Notes: generated by a model from the sequence alone, not told the origin. A DNA stretch of 6,519 nucleotides from Alphaproteobacteria bacterium (GCA_017353855.1 JAFMSA010000248.1:1-6519), one strand, 5' to 3'. Shown: positions 1 to 5,992, numbered from the stretch's first letter. Translations and numbers: made by a program.

Positions 1-362
1 AGCCTGTCGGGCGTCAGCGCCCAGCCGCCGGCACTGTTGAACCCCCACGAGGAGAGCCGACGCCGGGTATCGGCCGTCCAAGCCCCAAGGCTCGGCGCGA
101 ATGCCCTCCAGCTGTACCAGACCTTTCCGTCCTTCTCGCGTTCGGGGTAGCCGCCGTCGAGGACATTGACGCCAAGGCTGAAGAATCGCTGACCGCACGG
201 GGTCACCAGCCACGAGACCCCGTTTTCGACCGCCAGTGACCAGTGGCTCGACCGCGCCGCCGCGAAATCTGTGCAAGCCCATGCCTCGCAGGCGTGCAAA
301 CCCGCCGTGATAGCGGCCGTGGCGAGAGCTAAACGAAAGAGCGCGGTGAGGGCCCGCCTCAC
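1..362 (-). CDS. Secreted glycoside-hydrolase-like protein, N-terminal 120 residues (runs off left edge)
   Basis: Reading leftward from a GTG at 362, the frame stays open for 120 codons to the window edge. The GTG overlaps the tldD stop as GTGA, the usual sign of translational coupling, and this fixes the start. Residues 1-29 look like a signal peptide: Arg2 and Arg3, a hydrophobic Ala/Leu stretch, then either a poor lipobox (LHAC, Cys25) or a signal peptidase I site near AWA (27-29). The mature part contains WLVTPCGQRFFSLGVNVLDG (51-70) and WGFNSAGGW (106-114). Phrases of this kind (a residue to be displayed, 'FFS.GVN', then 'WGFN..G.W') are typical of the start of TIM-barrel glycoside hydrolases of the agarase/beta-galactosidase kind. 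The catalytic residues would lie beyond the window, so neither substrate nor activity can be stated. It probably acts in the periplasm or outside the cell. The family assignment is from memory of motifs; the gene call itself is firmer. Confidence 0.7.
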   Translation of the reverse strand, partial: MRRALTALFRLALATAAITAGLHACEAWACTDFAAARSSHWSLAVENGVSWLVTPCGQRFFSLGVNVLDGGYPEREKDGKVWYSWRAFAPSLGAWTADTRRRLSSWGFNSAGGWALTPDR

Positions 363-1792
363 GCGCTCGTGCCGCCGACCGTCAATCCGTCCATGCGCAA
401 AGTTGGCTGTCCGACGCCGACCGGTACGCTCTGCCCGTCCTTGCCGCAGGTGCCGATGCCATCGTCGAGGCGCAGATCGTTGCCGATCATCGTCACTTTG
501 GTCAGCGCGTCCGGTCCGTTGCCGATCAGGGTGGCGCCCTTGACCGCCGGCCCGAGCTTGCCGTCCTCGATCAAATAGGCCTCGGACGCCGAAAAAACAA
601 ATTTGCCGGAGGTGATGTCGACCTGCCCGCCGCCGAAATTCACCGCATAGAGCCCGCGCTTGACCGAGCCGATGATCTCCTGCGGATCCTGCGTCCCGGC
701 CAACATGTAGGTGTTGGTCATTCGCGGCATCGGCAAATGCCCAAAGCTCTCACGTCTGCCGTTGCCGGTCGGCGCCACCCCGAGAAGGCGCGCGTTCAGG
801 CGGTCCTGCATGTAGCCTTTAAGAATGCCGTCCTCGATCAGCACGGTGCGGTTCGTCGGGGTGCCCTCGTCGTCGACGGTCAAGGAGCCGCGCCGGTCGG
901 GCAATGTTCCGTCATCAACGACTGTCACTCCCTTCGCCGCGACGCGCTGCCCGATCATCCCGGAAAAGGCCGAGGTCTTTTTGCGGTTGAAATCGCCCTC
1001 GAGCCCGTGTCCGACCGCCTCATGCAGCATCACGCCGGGCCATCCGGGGCCGAGAACCACCGTCATCTCCCCCGCCGGCGCCGGCACCGAGCCGAGGTTG
1101 GTCAGCGCCTGGCGGAGCGCTTCGTCGACCTGCGCCCTCCATTGCTGCGGATCGAGATATTGCTCGTAGGCGATGCGTCCCCCGGCGCCCGACCATCCGG
1201 TCTCCATGCGGTCCCCGTCACCGACGACGATCGAGATGTCCAACCGCACCAGAGGGCGGATGTCGGCGACGCGCCGGCCGTCGGGGCGAATGATCTGCAC
1301 CGCTTGCCATACCCCCCTGAGCGATGCCATCACTTGCCTGACGCGCGGGTCGCGGCTGCGCGCGTAGGCGTCGATCTCGGCGAGAAGCCGCGTCTTCGCC
1401 CGCAGATCGACCAGACCAAGCGGGTTCTGATCGGTATAGAGGCTGCGGTTTGTCCCTGGCGGGGGCCCCGCGAACACGCCCGAATACCCGCTCGCGACCG
1501 CTCGCACCGTCGCCGCCGCGCGGCGGATTGCGTCCTCCGATAGCTCGGAGGCGTGCGCATAGCCGGCTGCCTCACCCGCCACGCCGCGCAGGCCGAATCC
1601 CTGCGTCGTGTCAAAACTGGCGCTCTTTATCCGGCCGTCATCAAGCGCGAGGCTTTCCGACTGGCTGTACTCGAGATAGAGCTCGCCGTCATCCATTCCG
1701 GCCAACGACTCGCTGACCACCTTCTCGATGCGGGTCGGGCCCATACCAGTGCGTTCGAAGAATAAAGCGTCGGTTACGGCGAGATCGGTCAT
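359..1792 (-). CDS. tldD: TldD metalloprotease (TldD/PmbA family, zinc subunit)
   Basis: 477 residues, close to the roughly 480 of E. coli TldD. TldD pairs with TldE (PmbA) in a cytoplasmic heteromeric protease that trims unfolded peptides, for example microcin B17 and CcdA in E. coli. TldD carries the catalytic zinc. Visible here: the HExxxH motif in LHEAVGHGLEGDF with His257, Glu258 and His262, and the C-terminal GTCGKDGQ with Cys449, the expected third zinc ligand. GLYAVNFGGGQVDITSGKF (380-398) is also characteristic. No TldE gene lies in the window; it is commonly encoded elsewhere. The start is ATG at 1792, supported by GGAG six bases upstream. The gene is transcribed divergently from coxB and its stop overlaps the start of the next minus-strand gene by four bases. 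No missing key residue or frameshift is seen. Confidence 0.96.
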   Translation of the reverse strand: MTDLAVTDALFFERTGMGPTRIEKVVSESLAGMDDGELYLEYSQSESLALDDGRIKSASFDTTQGFGLRGVAGEAAGYAHASELSEDAIRRAAATVRAVASGYSGVFAGPPPGTNRSLYTDQNPLGLVDLRAKTRLLAEIDAYARSRDPRVRQVMASLRGVWQAVQIIRPDGRRVADIRPLVRLDISIVVGDGDRMETGWSGAGGRIAYEQYLDPQQWRAQVDEALRQALTNLGSVPAPAGEMTVVLGPGWPGVMLHEAVGHGLEGDFNRKKTSAFSGMIGQRVAAKGVTVVDDGTLPDRRGSLTVDDEGTPTNRTVLIEDGILKGYMQDRLNARLLGVAPTGNGRRESFGHLPMPRMTNTYMLAGTQDPQEIIGSVKRGLYAVNFGGGQVDITSGKFVFSASEAYLIEDGKLGPAVKGATLIGNGPDALTKVTMIGNDLRLDDGIGTCGKDGQSVPVGVGQPTLRMDGLTVGGTSA

Positions 1793-1798
1793 TGGCTA

Positions 1799-1802
1799 CT
1801 CC
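1799..1802 (-). promoter_or_regulatory. Ribosome binding site of tldD
   Basis: On the minus strand GGAG lies six bases before the ATG at 1792-1790. It supports that start codon. Confidence 0.7.
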
Positions 1803-1875
1803 AGAAAGCACCGCCTGAATATGGTCGCATGCGGTCCCGCGCGAAAGAAGCCACGTTCGCAACCCATCGCAGTTC

Positions 1876-1892
1876 TTCGGCCGCCGGCCGAA
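1876..1892. repeat. Perfect inverted repeat, 7-base arms
   Basis: TTCGGCC-GCC-GGCCGAA, perfect arms of seven bases around three. It lies 84 bases upstream of the tldD start, so it could be an operator or a hairpin in the tldD leader. No T-run follows on either strand, so it is not a classic terminator. In GC-rich DNA such a repeat can arise by chance. Confidence 0.4.
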
Positions 1893-1904
1893 ACCCCGAC
1901 TCTG

Positions 1905-1921
1905 TGCGGCGGCTTGCCGCA
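1905..1921. repeat. Inverted repeat, 6-base arms
   Basis: TGCGGC-GGCTT-GCCGCA, six-base perfect arms around five bases. It begins exactly 29 bases after the preceding inverted repeat. Function unknown; no T-run follows. Confidence 0.35.
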
Positions 1922-1933
1922 AACGGGTTTGGC

Positions 1934-1947
1934 CCGGGTTGTCCCGG
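1934..1947. repeat. Inverted repeat, 5-base arms
   Basis: CCGGG-TTGT-CCCGG, beginning 29 bases after the previous one and directly before the weak TTGTAC element at 1948. Short enough to be chance; listed because of the regular spacing of the three. Confidence 0.25.
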
Positions 1948-1980
1948 TTGTACCCTGGACGAGCTATGGTGTATGCGATT

Positions 1981-2016
1981 GGTGATGGGCGGTGATGACG
2001 CGCGTCGCGTCGCGAC
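1981..2016. repeat. Direct repeat plus overlapping palindromes upstream of coxB
   Basis: GGTGATG occurs at 1981-1987 and again at 1991-1997, ten bases apart, close to one helical turn. It is followed by the palindrome GACGCGCGTC (1997-2006) and then GTCGCG-T-CGCGAC (2004-2016). The cluster lies 90-125 bases before the coxB start, where a regulator could act. No known regulator site is recognised, so this is only a candidate. Confidence 0.3.
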
Positions 2017-2092
2017 ATTCGTCGGACGGGACGAGACCCGATGGTCGTACTCGAAACGATCTCTCGCGCACCCGGCTTACTGTTGAGAGATG

Positions 2093-2097
2093 AAAGG
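2093..2097 (+). promoter_or_regulatory. Ribosome binding site of coxB
   Basis: AAAGG eight bases before the ATG at 2106. It supports that start over the in-frame ATG at 2121. Confidence 0.55.
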
Positions 2098-2105
2098 CTA
2101 CACCG

Positions 2106-3011
2106 ATGGTGTGGTTGACGATGCTGTTCACGGTCGAAAGGACGAAGCGTGTCCTGGCGGTCCTGACGCTTGCCGCAATCGGAACCGCCGCGACCGCGGC
2201 CATCGCGCAGGCCGCCGAGCCGCGCCCCTGGCAACTCGGTCTCCAGCCCCCGGCAACCCCAGTCGCGGCTAAGTTAGACGCGTTCAACAACGAACTCCTG
2301 GTCATCATCGGCCTCATCACTGCTTTCGTGCTGGGCCTGCTGCTCTATACGATCGTGCGCTTCAACCATCGCCGCCACACGGTACCGACACAGAGCACGC
2401 ACAACACAGTCATCGAAATCCTGTGGACCGTGGTCCCAGTGCTGATCCTGGTCATTATCGCAATCCCTTCTTTCAAGCTGATGTATTACATGGACCGAGT
2501 GCCGAACTCAGCGATGACAATCAAAGTTACCGGCCATCAATGGTATTGGTCCTACGAGTATCCGGACCAGCAGGGGATCGCGTTCGACAGCAACATCGTG
2601 CAGGACGCCGATCTGAAGCCGGGTCAACCAAGGCTGCTGACGGTCGACAACCCGCTCGTGGTGCCGGTCGATACCGACATTCGAGTGTTGATCACGTCGA
2701 CCGACGTGATGCACCTGTGGTTCGTCCCGTCCTTCGGAGTCCAGGAATATGCGATCACTGGCCGGGTTAACGAAAGCTGGTTCAGGGTAGAGCACGCGGG
2801 CGTCTATCGCGGCCAGTGCGATCAGCTCTGCGGCATCAACCACGCTTTCATGCCCATCGAGGTGCACGCGGTGGCAAAGGACGAGTTCCAGCGTTGGTTG
2901 GCGGACGCGAAGAAAAAATACGCCAGTCACGAGGAACGCGGCGGTGCGGTGCACGTCGCCGCCGCTGCGGCCGTGACCGACGCCGCCCGGCCGGTGCCGG
3001 CAGGCAATTGA
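2106..3011 (+). CDS. coxB: Cytochrome c oxidase subunit II (CuA subunit)
   Basis: 301 residues. This subunit takes electrons from cytochrome c at the periplasmic face and passes them through binuclear CuA to heme a in subunit I. Order of parts: signal peptide 1-36 (probable cleavage AQA|AEP), membrane helices about 64-85 and 105-127, the aromatic patch GHQWYWSYEY (143-152; Trp146 matches the cytochrome c electron-entry Trp), then the cupredoxin CuA domain. CuA ligands visible: His203, Cys238, Cys242, His246 and Met249. Unusual: the loop reads CDQLC, so Gln240 stands where the family normally has Glu (bovine Glu198), which also binds Mg/Mn; Tyr215 stands where bovine has Asp173 and Gln213 where it has Lys171. 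The last 30 or so residues are an Ala-rich tail. The gene is first in the operon and lies 17 bases before ctaD. It is also called ctaC. Confidence 0.97.
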   Translation: MVWLTMLFTVERTKRVLAVLTLAAIGTAATAAIAQAAEPRPWQLGLQPPATPVAAKLDAFNNELLVIIGLITAFVLGLLLYTIVRFNHRRHTVPTQSTHNTVIEILWTVVPVLILVIIAIPSFKLMYYMDRVPNSAMTIKVTGHQWYWSYEYPDQQGIAFDSNIVQDADLKPGQPRLLTVDNPLVVPVDTDIRVLITSTDVMHLWFVPSFGVQEYAITGRVNESWFRVEHAGVYRGQCDQLCGINHAFMPIEVHAVAKDEFQRWLADAKKKYASHEERGGAVHVAAAAAVTDAARPVPAGN

Positions 3012-3015
3012 GATC

Positions 3016-3022
3016 GAGGGAG
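3016..3022 (+). promoter_or_regulatory. Ribosome binding site of ctaD
   Basis: GAGGGAG six bases before the ATG at 3029. It decides the start: the frame is open further upstream to 2816, but that part overlaps coxB and is Arg-rich and unlike subunit I. Confidence 0.8.
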
Positions 3023-3028
3023 CGAGTA

Positions 3029-4645
3029 ATGGCTTACGAGCGCGGTATCGATGTCGCCGGCCTGCATGGTCATGACGGGTACGGCCCCGGCCATGCGCCG
3101 GGCTTTTTCGTACGCTGGTTTTGTTCGACCAACCATAAGGATATCGGCACCCTTTACTTGATCTTCGCGATTACGGCCGGAGTTGTCGCCGGCGGGTTGT
3201 CGGTTTCGATGCGGATGCAGCTGCTGCATCCGCACAACACGTTTATAAGCGACCATCAGGTCTACAACGTGATCGTCACCGCGCACGGCCTGATGATGAT
3301 CTTCTTCACGATCATGCCGGCGATGATGGGTGGGTTCGGCAATTGGATGGTGCCGCTGATGATCGGCGCGCCGGACATGGCCTTTCCGCGTCTCAACAAT
3401 ATCAGCTTCTGGCTTCTCGTCCCCTCATTTGCGCTGCTCGCCGGGTCGACTTTCGTCGGTGAAGGTGCCGGCACCGGCTGGACTCTCTATCCGCCGCTCT
3501 CGGCGTCGGTCGGCCATCCCGGGCCTGCTGTCGACATGGTGATCTTCGCGCTGCATCTTGCCGGGGCTTCGTCCATTCTTGGCGCGATCAACTTCATCAC
3601 CACGATCCTTAACATGCGTGCCCCCGGCATGACCCTGCACAAGATGCCGCTCTTCGTGTGGGCGGTGCTGGTGACTGCTTTCATGCTTCTGTTCGCGCTG
3701 CCGGTGCTCGCGGGAGCGATCACGATGCTGCTGACCGACCGCAATTTCGGGACGACTTTTTTCGACCCCGCGGGTGGCGGCGACCCGCTGCTGTTCCTCA
3801 ATCTGTTCTGGTTCTTCGGCCATCCCGAAGTCTACATTATGATCATCCCTGGCTTCGGTATGATATCGCAGGTAGTCTCGACCTTTTCGAAGAAGCCGAT
3901 ATTTGGCTATCTCGGCATGGTCTATGCGATGGTGGCGATCGGAATTCTCGGCTCGGTAGTGTGGGCCCATCACATGTTCACGACCGGGATCTCAGTCGAT
4001 GCGCGCGCCTATTTCACCGCGGCGACGATGGTTATCGCCGTGCCCACCGGCGTCAAAATCTTCTCCTGGATTGCAACAATGTGGGGCGGCTCGATCGAGT
4101 TCAAGACGCCCATGTTGTTTGCATTGGGCTTTATATTTCTGTTCACTATCGGCGGCGTCACGGGCGTTGTTCTCGCCAACGCGGGCTTGGATTTTGCGCT
4201 GCACAACACCTACTATGTGGTCGGGCATTTCCACTATGTATTGTCTCTCGGAGCAGTATTCTCACTGTTCGCCGCGTTCTATTACTGGATCGGAAAGATG
4301 TCGGGGCGGACCTATAACGAGACGTTCGGCAAGATCCATTTCTGGACGACGTTCATCGGCGTCAACCTGACCTTCTTTCCGATGCATTTTCTCGGGGCGG
4401 CCGGGATGCCGCGGCGCCTAGCCGATTACCCGGATGCGTACGCCGGGTGGAACATGGTCGCATCGATCGGCTCGTTTATCTCTTACGCCTCGACGCTGTT
4501 CTTCATCTTTATCGTACTGCACACGCTCTTCGCCGGACGGCGTGTGGGTGCCAATTACTGGGGCGAGGGCGCAACGACCCTCGAATGGAACCTGTCGTCG
4601 CCGCCGCCCTTCCACAGCTATGAAGAGCTGCCGGTGGTCGGATGA
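3029..4645 (+). CDS. ctaD: Cytochrome c oxidase subunit I (aa3 type)
   Basis: 538 residues, normal for an alphaproteobacterial or mitochondrial subunit I; also called coxA. It reduces O2 to water at the heme a3-CuB centre and pumps protons across the inner membrane; about twelve membrane helices. Residues seen: heme a ligands His86 and His402; heme a3 ligand His400; CuB ligands His265, His314 and His315 with the cross-linking Tyr269 (HPEVY); D-channel Asp116 and Asn123, with Glu267; K-channel Lys343; propionate arginines Arg462-Arg463. The pattern is that of A1-type heme-copper oxidases. Odd feature: the motif usually LHDTYYVVAHFHYV reads LHNTYYVVGHFHYV here, so His392 of the Mg/Mn site is kept but its Asp (bovine 369) is Asn393. 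The C-terminal half, with MPRRLADYPDAYAGWN (460-475), is notably mitochondrion-like. Start chosen by the ribosome binding site at 3016; 17 bases follow coxB. Confidence 0.97.
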   Translation: MAYERGIDVAGLHGHDGYGPGHAPGFFVRWFCSTNHKDIGTLYLIFAITAGVVAGGLSVSMRMQLLHPHNTFISDHQVYNVIVTAHGLMMIFFTIMPAMMGGFGNWMVPLMIGAPDMAFPRLNNISFWLLVPSFALLAGSTFVGEGAGTGWTLYPPLSASVGHPGPAVDMVIFALHLAGASSILGAINFITTILNMRAPGMTLHKMPLFVWAVLVTAFMLLFALPVLAGAITMLLTDRNFGTTFFDPAGGGDPLLFLNLFWFFGHPEVYIMIIPGFGMISQVVSTFSKKPIFGYLGMVYAMVAIGILGSVVWAHHMFTTGISVDARAYFTAATMVIAVPTGVKIFSWIATMWGGSIEFKTPMLFALGFIFLFTIGGVTGVVLANAGLDFALHNTYYVVGHFHYVLSLGAVFSLFAAFYYWIGKMSGRTYNETFGKIHFWTTFIGVNLTFFPMHFLGAAGMPRRLADYPDAYAGWNMVASIGSFISYASTLFFIFIVLHTLFAGRRVGANYWGEGATTLEWNLSSPPPFHSYEELPVVG

Positions 4646-4780
4646 GCTGGTTAAAGGATTGGCCTAAAGTGCGTCCTTCGCGACCTCGGCCACCCATCCT
4701 CCGTGCTGGTCGCCCCGGCCACGGGTCCGCAGTCTTGCGCAGCCAGAGGACAGGCTTCGGCCGGGACCTATGGAACGGTC

Positions 4781-4811
4781 AGGCCGAGCTTGTCGAGCAA
4801 TCGCTCGGCCT
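4781..4811. repeat. Perfect inverted repeat, 9-base arms
   Basis: AGGCCGAGC (4781-4789) and GCTCGGCCT (4803-4811), perfect arms around 13 bases. The inner CGAGC-AATC-GCTCG offers an alternative shorter hairpin. No T-run follows on either strand, so intrinsic termination is unlikely. It could be an mRNA processing or stabilising structure that sets the level of ctaB and downstream genes relative to coxBA. Confidence 0.5.
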
Positions 4812-4848
4812 CAGCAGGGGCGGCCTGCTCGTGCAGTGCAACGGTGCG

Positions 4849-4865
4849 CCCCGGCCTTCCCGGGG
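4849..4865. repeat. GC-rich inverted repeat, 6-base arms
   Basis: CCCCGG-CCTTC-CCGGGG, six G:C pairs around a five-base loop, 38 bases after the larger inverted repeat and 87 bases before ctaB. No T-run follows. Same possible roles as its neighbour. Confidence 0.4.
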
Positions 4866-4951
4866 GAGACGAGTGAATTGGCGGCAGGAAAACGCTATCG
4901 CTCATTCCGAGCAATTCCCAGAGGAATGCCTCGAGTGGTGGTGACGCGAAC

Positions 4952-5875
4952 ATGAGCGATCTGTCCGAGGTTCGGCCGGGCACCGCGCTCCGCCTCGTGA
5001 CTGCGCCGGTAACGAGGGTCGCCGAATATGTCGAGATCCTCAAGCCTCGGGTCATGTCGCTGGTTGTGTTCACCGGGCTGGTCGGCCTTGTGCTGGCCCC
5101 GGGACACATTCATCCGCTCCTTGCGGCGGTCGCAGTGGCTTGCATCGCCGTCGGCGCGGGCGCTGCCGGTGCAATCAACATGTGGTATGACCGCGACATC
5201 GACGCGATGATGCGCCGCACCGCTGGACGGCCATTGCCGGCGGGCCGAATGATGCCCGGCGAGGCGCTCGGCTTCGGGGCCGCGCTCGGTGTTGGCTCCG
5301 TGTTGATTATGGGGTTTGCGGTCAATTGCGTTGCGGCCGAGCTCTTGGCTCTGACGATCGGTTTCTATGTCCTGGTTTACACCATCTGGCTCAAGCGGCG
5401 GACGCCGCAGAACATCGTTATCGGCGGCGCCGCCGGTGCCTTTCCGCCGATCATTGGCTGGGCGGCGGTCACCGGCGATATTGGGTGGGGAGCGGTCGCG
5501 CTGTTCGCGATCATCTTCTTCTGGACCCCCCCGCATTTCTGGGCGTTGTCGCTATACCGGATGGGCGATTACGCGGCTGCCGGCGTGCCGATGTTGCCGG
5601 TCGTCGCCGGCCCAAGCGAGACCAAGCGGCAGATGCTGCTCTACACCCTGCTGCTGTGGCCGGTCAGCTTAGCACCTTGCCTGCTGGCCATCGCCGGCGC
5701 CGTTTATGGTATCGGAGCGCTGATGCTGAACGCTCTCTTCACCGGCTCGGCGATCCTCGTCCGCCGTGACACCACTGATCGCAGCGCCCGCCGCATGTTC
5801 GCGTTCTCGCTTCTCTATTTGTTCCTCATTTTCACTCTGCTGCTCGTCGATCACGCGGGCGGAGGCCGGCTTTGA
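4952..5875 (+). CDS. ctaB: Heme o synthase (protoheme IX farnesyltransferase)
   Basis: 307 residues, normal for the family (CtaB/CyoE/COX10). It adds a farnesyl group to heme b to make heme o, which heme a synthase then turns into heme a for the oxidase encoded upstream. UbiA-superfamily integral membrane protein with roughly seven to nine helices. The first Asp-rich motif is N76-x3-D80-x3-D84 in NMWYDRDIDAMMRRTAGRPL, which binds the prenyl diphosphate through Mg. Also visible are KRRTPQNIVIGGAAGAFPP (148-166), WTPPHFWALSLY (191-202) and DYAAAGVPMLPVV (206-218), all family signatures. The start ATG at 4952 keeps the conserved EILKPRV segment (28-34) near the N-terminus; the ribosome binding site in front is weak (GTGGTGG). 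The stop overlaps the next start by one base (TGATG). Also named cyoE. Confidence 0.96.
   Translation: MSDLSEVRPGTALRLVTAPVTRVAEYVEILKPRVMSLVVFTGLVGLVLAPGHIHPLLAAVAVACIAVGAGAAGAINMWYDRDIDAMMRRTAGRPLPAGRMMPGEALGFGAALGVGSVLIMGFAVNCVAAELLALTIGFYVLVYTIWLKRRTPQNIVIGGAAGAFPPIIGWAAVTGDIGWGAVALFAIIFFWTPPHFWALSLYRMGDYAAAGVPMLPVVAGPSETKRQMLLYTLLLWPVSLAPCLLAIAGAVYGIGALMLNALFTGSAILVRRDTTDRSARRMFAFSLLYLFLIFTLLLVDHAGGGRL
5861..5865 (+). promoter_or_regulatory. Ribosome binding site of coxF
   Basis: GGAGG inside the end of ctaB, nine bases before the ATG at 5875. It makes the case that this very short frame is translated. Confidence 0.65.
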
Positions 5876-5991
5876 TGGCGGCGAACGGCCGCGAGAGAAC
5901 GATACGCGCGCGCAACCGGGCGCTTGTGGCCGTGCTGGTTGCTTTGGTCGCGCTGTTCTATGCGATTACGCTCGTCCGGTTGGCAGGATAG
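5875..5991 (+). CDS. coxF: CoxF-type small membrane protein of the cytochrome oxidase operon
   Basis: 38 residues: MAANGRERTIRARNRALVAV followed by a hydrophobic helix and ITLVRLAG. A basic N-terminus (Arg6, Arg8, Arg11, Arg13, Arg15) precedes one membrane segment of about residues 16-33, so the N-terminus is probably cytoplasmic. Small single-helix proteins with an RNRAL...LFYAITLVR pattern are regularly found between ctaB and ctaG in alphaproteobacterial aa3 operons and are named CoxF or left hypothetical; their role is not established, though position suggests assembly of the oxidase. Start by the GGAGG at 5861 and the TGATG overlap with ctaB; the stop TAG is one base before the ctaG ATG. 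The tight packing on both sides argues for a real gene despite its length. Confidence 0.8.
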   Translation: MAANGRERTIRARNRALVAVLVALVALFYAITLVRLAG

Positions 5992-5992
5992 G

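Larger units (their letters stand above)
1793..2105. promoter_or_regulatory. Divergent tldD-coxB intergenic region
   Basis: These 313 bases separate two divergently transcribed genes and carry no credible gene; the open frames crossing it are continuations of tldD or coxB shadows. It must contain promoters for both directions. The best plus-strand sigma-70-like pair I can find is TTGTAC (1948-1953) with TATGCG (1972-1977), 18 bases apart; it is weak and I do not claim it. No Fnr/FixK-type TTGA-N6-TCAA box is seen. The region holds three short hairpins (1876-1947) and a cluster of direct repeats and palindromes (1981-2016), listed separately. Confidence 0.6.
4646..4951. other. coxA-ctaB gap without a convincing gene
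   Basis: 306 bases inside an otherwise compact operon. On the plus strand an ATG overlaps the coxA stop (ATGA, 4642-4645) and opens 100 codons to a TGA at 4942-4944; the product is rich in Arg, Pro and Gly and matches nothing I know. A second plus frame (from 4770) ends in ATGA overlapping the ctaB start at 4952. On the minus strand 4953-4768 encodes 61 residues, ending in the more protein-like AERLLDKLGLTVP. None has a clear ribosome binding site or recognisable domain, so none is called as a gene. Two strong inverted repeats lie here (4781-4811 and 4849-4865). The stretch may be a leader or processing region, or a decayed gene. Confidence 0.5.

Noticed and set aside
737..1543. Long plus-strand open frame of 268 codons antisense to tldD
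   Set aside because: It is fully inside tldD, whose protein has clear zinc-site motifs. The antisense product is His/Arg/Pro-rich with no domain, as expected from a GC-rich shadow frame.
1948..1977. Sigma-70-like TTGTAC/TATGCG pair upstream of coxB
   Set aside because: Both boxes are poor matches and the spacing is 18; too weak to list as a promoter.
1689..2234. Minus-strand frame of 181 codons spanning the tldD-coxB gap
   Set aside because: It overlaps the starts of both real genes in the wrong frame, and its composition is Arg-rich without motifs.
2816..3028. In-frame N-terminal extension of subunit I
   Set aside because: It overlaps the coxB coding region, is Arg-rich and unlike any subunit I, and a strong ribosome binding site sits before the ATG at 3029.
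3658..4317. Plus-strand frame of 219 codons within ctaD in another frame
   Set aside because: Shadow of the highly conserved subunit I coding sequence; no independent start signal.
4849..4865. Rho-independent terminator after coxA
   Set aside because: The hairpin is GC-rich but no run of T follows on either strand.
4895..5536. Minus-strand frame of 213 codons antisense to ctaB
   Set aside because: Rich in Arg, Asp, His and Gly with no domain; it lies over the well-supported heme o synthase gene.
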